Below are positions 14,092 to 15,674 of a stretch of DNA of 15,674 nt, piece after piece. This DNA comes from Pseudomonadota bacterium (GTDB lineage: Bacteria > Pseudomonadota > Gammaproteobacteria > Burkholderiales > Burkholderiaceae_B), in assembly GCA_023388835.1 (NCBI GenBank), contig JAEWFK010000047.1, forward strand, positions 1-15,674, read 5' to 3'. The notes beneath the pieces are model-generated. The model saw nothing but the letters and a program-made list of their open reading frames with translations. It was not told the DNA's origin and did no database searches. The translations under genes were made by a program, and so were the position numbers. Position 1 is the first letter of the stretch. The number at the start of each line of letters is the position of its first letter.

Positions 14092-14127
14092 CGCCTTTCT
14101 TGCGGTGCCGATCCACCGCTGAAGGCG
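14092..14127 (+). repeat. Stem-loop 4 in the TRAP permease leader
   Basis: A two-part hairpin has CGCCTT (14092-14097) pairing with AAGGCG (14122-14127). Inside it, GCGGTG (14102-14107) pairs with CACCGC (14114-14119) around a 6-nt loop, with an internal loop TCTT/TG between the two stems. It ends 21 nt before the permease ribosome binding site (GGGGA, 14149-14153), so it may affect translation or protect the 5' end of a processed permease mRNA. Confidence 0.6.
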
Positions 14128-14159
14128 CATCCATTCACACCACGCACTGGGGAATACGA

Positions 14160-15674
14160 ATGACCTCCAAGCCCGAGCTGTCGCAGGAGCAGCTGGCTGC
14201 CAATGCCGAACTGGAACAACTGGTCGCCGATGTCGACCGTGGCGGCCGGACAGTAGGCGGCGTCACCGGCACCGTCCTGTTTCTGGGAGCCGTGCTCTGG
14301 TCCCTGTTCCAGTTGTGGTATGCGTCGCCGCTGCCATTCACGCTGAATTTCGCGATCTTCAACGATACCGAGGCCCGCGCCTTGCATCTTGGCATCGCCA
14401 TGTTCCTCGGCTACCTGGCCTACCCGGCGAGCAAGAAGTCGCGGCGCGACGTGATGCCGCTGCACGACTGGGTACTCGCTCTGGTCGCGGGCTTCTGCGG
14501 CGCCTATCTCTATATTTTCTACGCCGAACTGGCGACCCGGCCCGGCATCCCCACCACGATGGACATCACGTGCGCGGCCATCGGTCTGGTCCTGCTCCTC
14601 GAAGTCACTCGCCGCGCGCTTGGCGCGCCGATGGCGGTGTTGGGCACCGTATTCGTCGCCTACGTGTTCCTCGGCCCCTGGCTCCCTGAAGCGCTCGCCC
14701 ACCGTGGCGCGTCCATTGAGCGGCTGGTGTCCCACATGTGGCTCACGACCGAAGGCGTGTATGGGGTCGCACTGGGCGTCTCGGTCTCCTACATTTTCAT
14801 CTTCGTGCTGCTGGGCTCGCTGCTCGACCGCTGCGGGGCCGGCAACTACATGATGCAGGTGTCCTTTGCCTTGCTGGGCCATCTGCGTGGCGGCCCCGCC
14901 AAAGTGGCCGTGGTCAGCTCCGCTGTGAACGGCATCGTGTCCGCCTCTTCGGTCGCCAACGTGGTGACAGGCGGCATCTTCACTATTCCGCTCATGAAGA
15001 AGGCCGGCTATGGCGGAGTACGCGCGGGCGCCATTGAAACGGCTTCCTCGGTCAACGGACAGATCATGCCCCCTGTGATGGGCGCAGCGGCTTTCCTGAT
15101 GATCGAGTATGTGGGCATTCCCTATACCGACATCATCAAGCACGCCCTGCTGCCCGCCAGCATTTCCTATGTGGCGCTGTTCTACATCGTCCACCTTGAA
15201 GCCCTGAAACTGGGCATCCAGCCCATGATGTCGGCGGGCAAGCCCAAGACGCCGCTGCAGAAACTGGCGGGCTGGGGCATGGGGATCGCCGGCACGCTGA
15301 TCGTCATGAGCCTGATCTACTGGGTCGGCATCGGCGTACGCGCCGTGGCCGGCGGGGCCGCCACGCCCATCCTGCTGGCCGTGCTGCTGGTGCTGTATGT
15401 CTGGCTGCTGCGCATATCGGCCCGCAACCCCGATCTTCCCACCGACATCAACATCACGAACCCCGTCCGGCCAGAAGCCTGGCCAACGGTGCGCTCGGGT
15501 CTGTACTACCTGATCCCTATCGGCATTCTGGTCTGGTGTCTCGCGGTCGACCAACTGTCGGCGGGCCTGTCCGCTTTCTGGGCAGTGATGGCCATGCTCT
15601 TCCAGATGGTCACGCAACGCCCGCTGATCGCCTTCTTCCGCGGTCAGTCGGTCGCCGAACCGCTACGTCAGGGC
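14160..15674 (+). CDS. Fused TRAP transporter permease (4TM/12TM type), partial
   Basis: The first 505 codons of a TRAP permease, in which the small (DctQ-like) and large (DctM-like) membrane subunits are fused, run off the right edge with no stop. Proteins of this type work with TAXI receptors and use ion gradients for uptake. After a polar N-terminus of about 35 residues come several hydrophobic helices. From about residue 240 the large-subunit core follows: GHLRGGPAKVAVVSSAVNG, SASSVANVVTGGIFTIPLMK, then AIETASSVNGQIMPPVMGAA, which is a very conserved substrate and ion pathway region. GGGGA 6 nt before the ATG at 14160 supports the start. The preceding TAXI gene is its cognate receptor. 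I read the frame through to the window end without interruption. Confidence 0.93.
   Translation, partial: MTSKPELSQEQLAANAELEQLVADVDRGGRTVGGVTGTVLFLGAVLWSLFQLWYASPLPFTLNFAIFNDTEARALHLGIAMFLGYLAYPASKKSRRDVMPLHDWVLALVAGFCGAYLYIFYAELATRPGIPTTMDITCAAIGLVLLLEVTRRALGAPMAVLGTVFVAYVFLGPWLPEALAHRGASIERLVSHMWLTTEGVYGVALGVSVSYIFIFVLLGSLLDRCGAGNYMMQVSFALLGHLRGGPAKVAVVSSAVNGIVSASSVANVVTGGIFTIPLMKKAGYGGVRAGAIETASSVNGQIMPPVMGAAAFLMIEYVGIPYTDIIKHALLPASISYVALFYIVHLEALKLGIQPMMSAGKPKTPLQKLAGWGMGIAGTLIVMSLIYWVGIGVRAVAGGAATPILLAVLLVLYVWLLRISARNPDLPTDINITNPVRPEAWPTVRSGLYYLIPIGILVWCLAVDQLSAGLSAFWAVMAMLFQMVTQRPLIAFFRGQSVAEPLRQG

Noticed and set aside
14082..15617. Long open frame of 511 codons on the minus strand
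   Set aside because: It lies antisense to the TRAP permease, has a low-complexity His/Gln/Asp/Gly-rich composition typical of the complement of a GC-rich membrane protein gene, and shows no family motif.

Overview
This 15.7 kb window looks like an ordinary stretch of chromosome from a GC-rich betaproteobacterium. The best guess is an Alcaligenaceae relative of Bordetella, Achromobacter or Pusillimonas. The main reason is a stand-alone Bug-type (TctC-like) periplasmic receptor, a family greatly expanded in that group. A TAXI-type TRAP transporter, SlyX, RmuC and a PilJ-sensor GGDEF-EAL protein are compatible with this. The genus is inference. I see no rRNA, tRNA, CRISPR array, insertion sequence or prophage.

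Layout. Bases 1-336 hold no gene I can recognise. A lone rfbB (dTDP-glucose 4,6-dehydratase) follows on +, convergent with a small DUF2061-like membrane protein on - that has a Fur-box-like inverted repeat over its promoter. Next comes a large membrane-bound PilJ-HAMP-PAS-PAS-GGDEF-EAL protein (+), whose 3' end overlaps that of a SCO1/SenC copper lipoprotein (-). slyX and an MFS permease form a short + operon, convergent with an aldo/keto reductase (-). That reductase is divergent from a LysR regulator (+), which in turn is convergent with the orphan Bug receptor (-). Divergent from the receptor, rmuC and a ZIP metal transporter form a + operon. The window ends with a TAXI TRAP receptor and the first 505 codons of its fused TRAP permease.

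How the genes may work together. The clearest functional unit is the TRAP system at the right end: secreted receptor plus fused membrane subunit for sodium- or proton-driven uptake of an organic acid. The two genes are separated by 194 nt packed with four stem-loops, which probably give more receptor than permease. The aldo/keto reductase, LysR and Bug genes are neighbours, but only the reductase and LysR share a divergent promoter region. The rest is a mosaic of independent housekeeping and signalling genes.

No clearly new multi-gene system was found. The most interesting signals are regulatory: the stem-loop cluster in the TRAP operon, the Fur-like operator, dyads in the reductase promoter and leader, and two very short leader ORFs with good ribosome binding sites, one overlapping the GTG start of the c-di-GMP enzyme and one ahead of rmuC.
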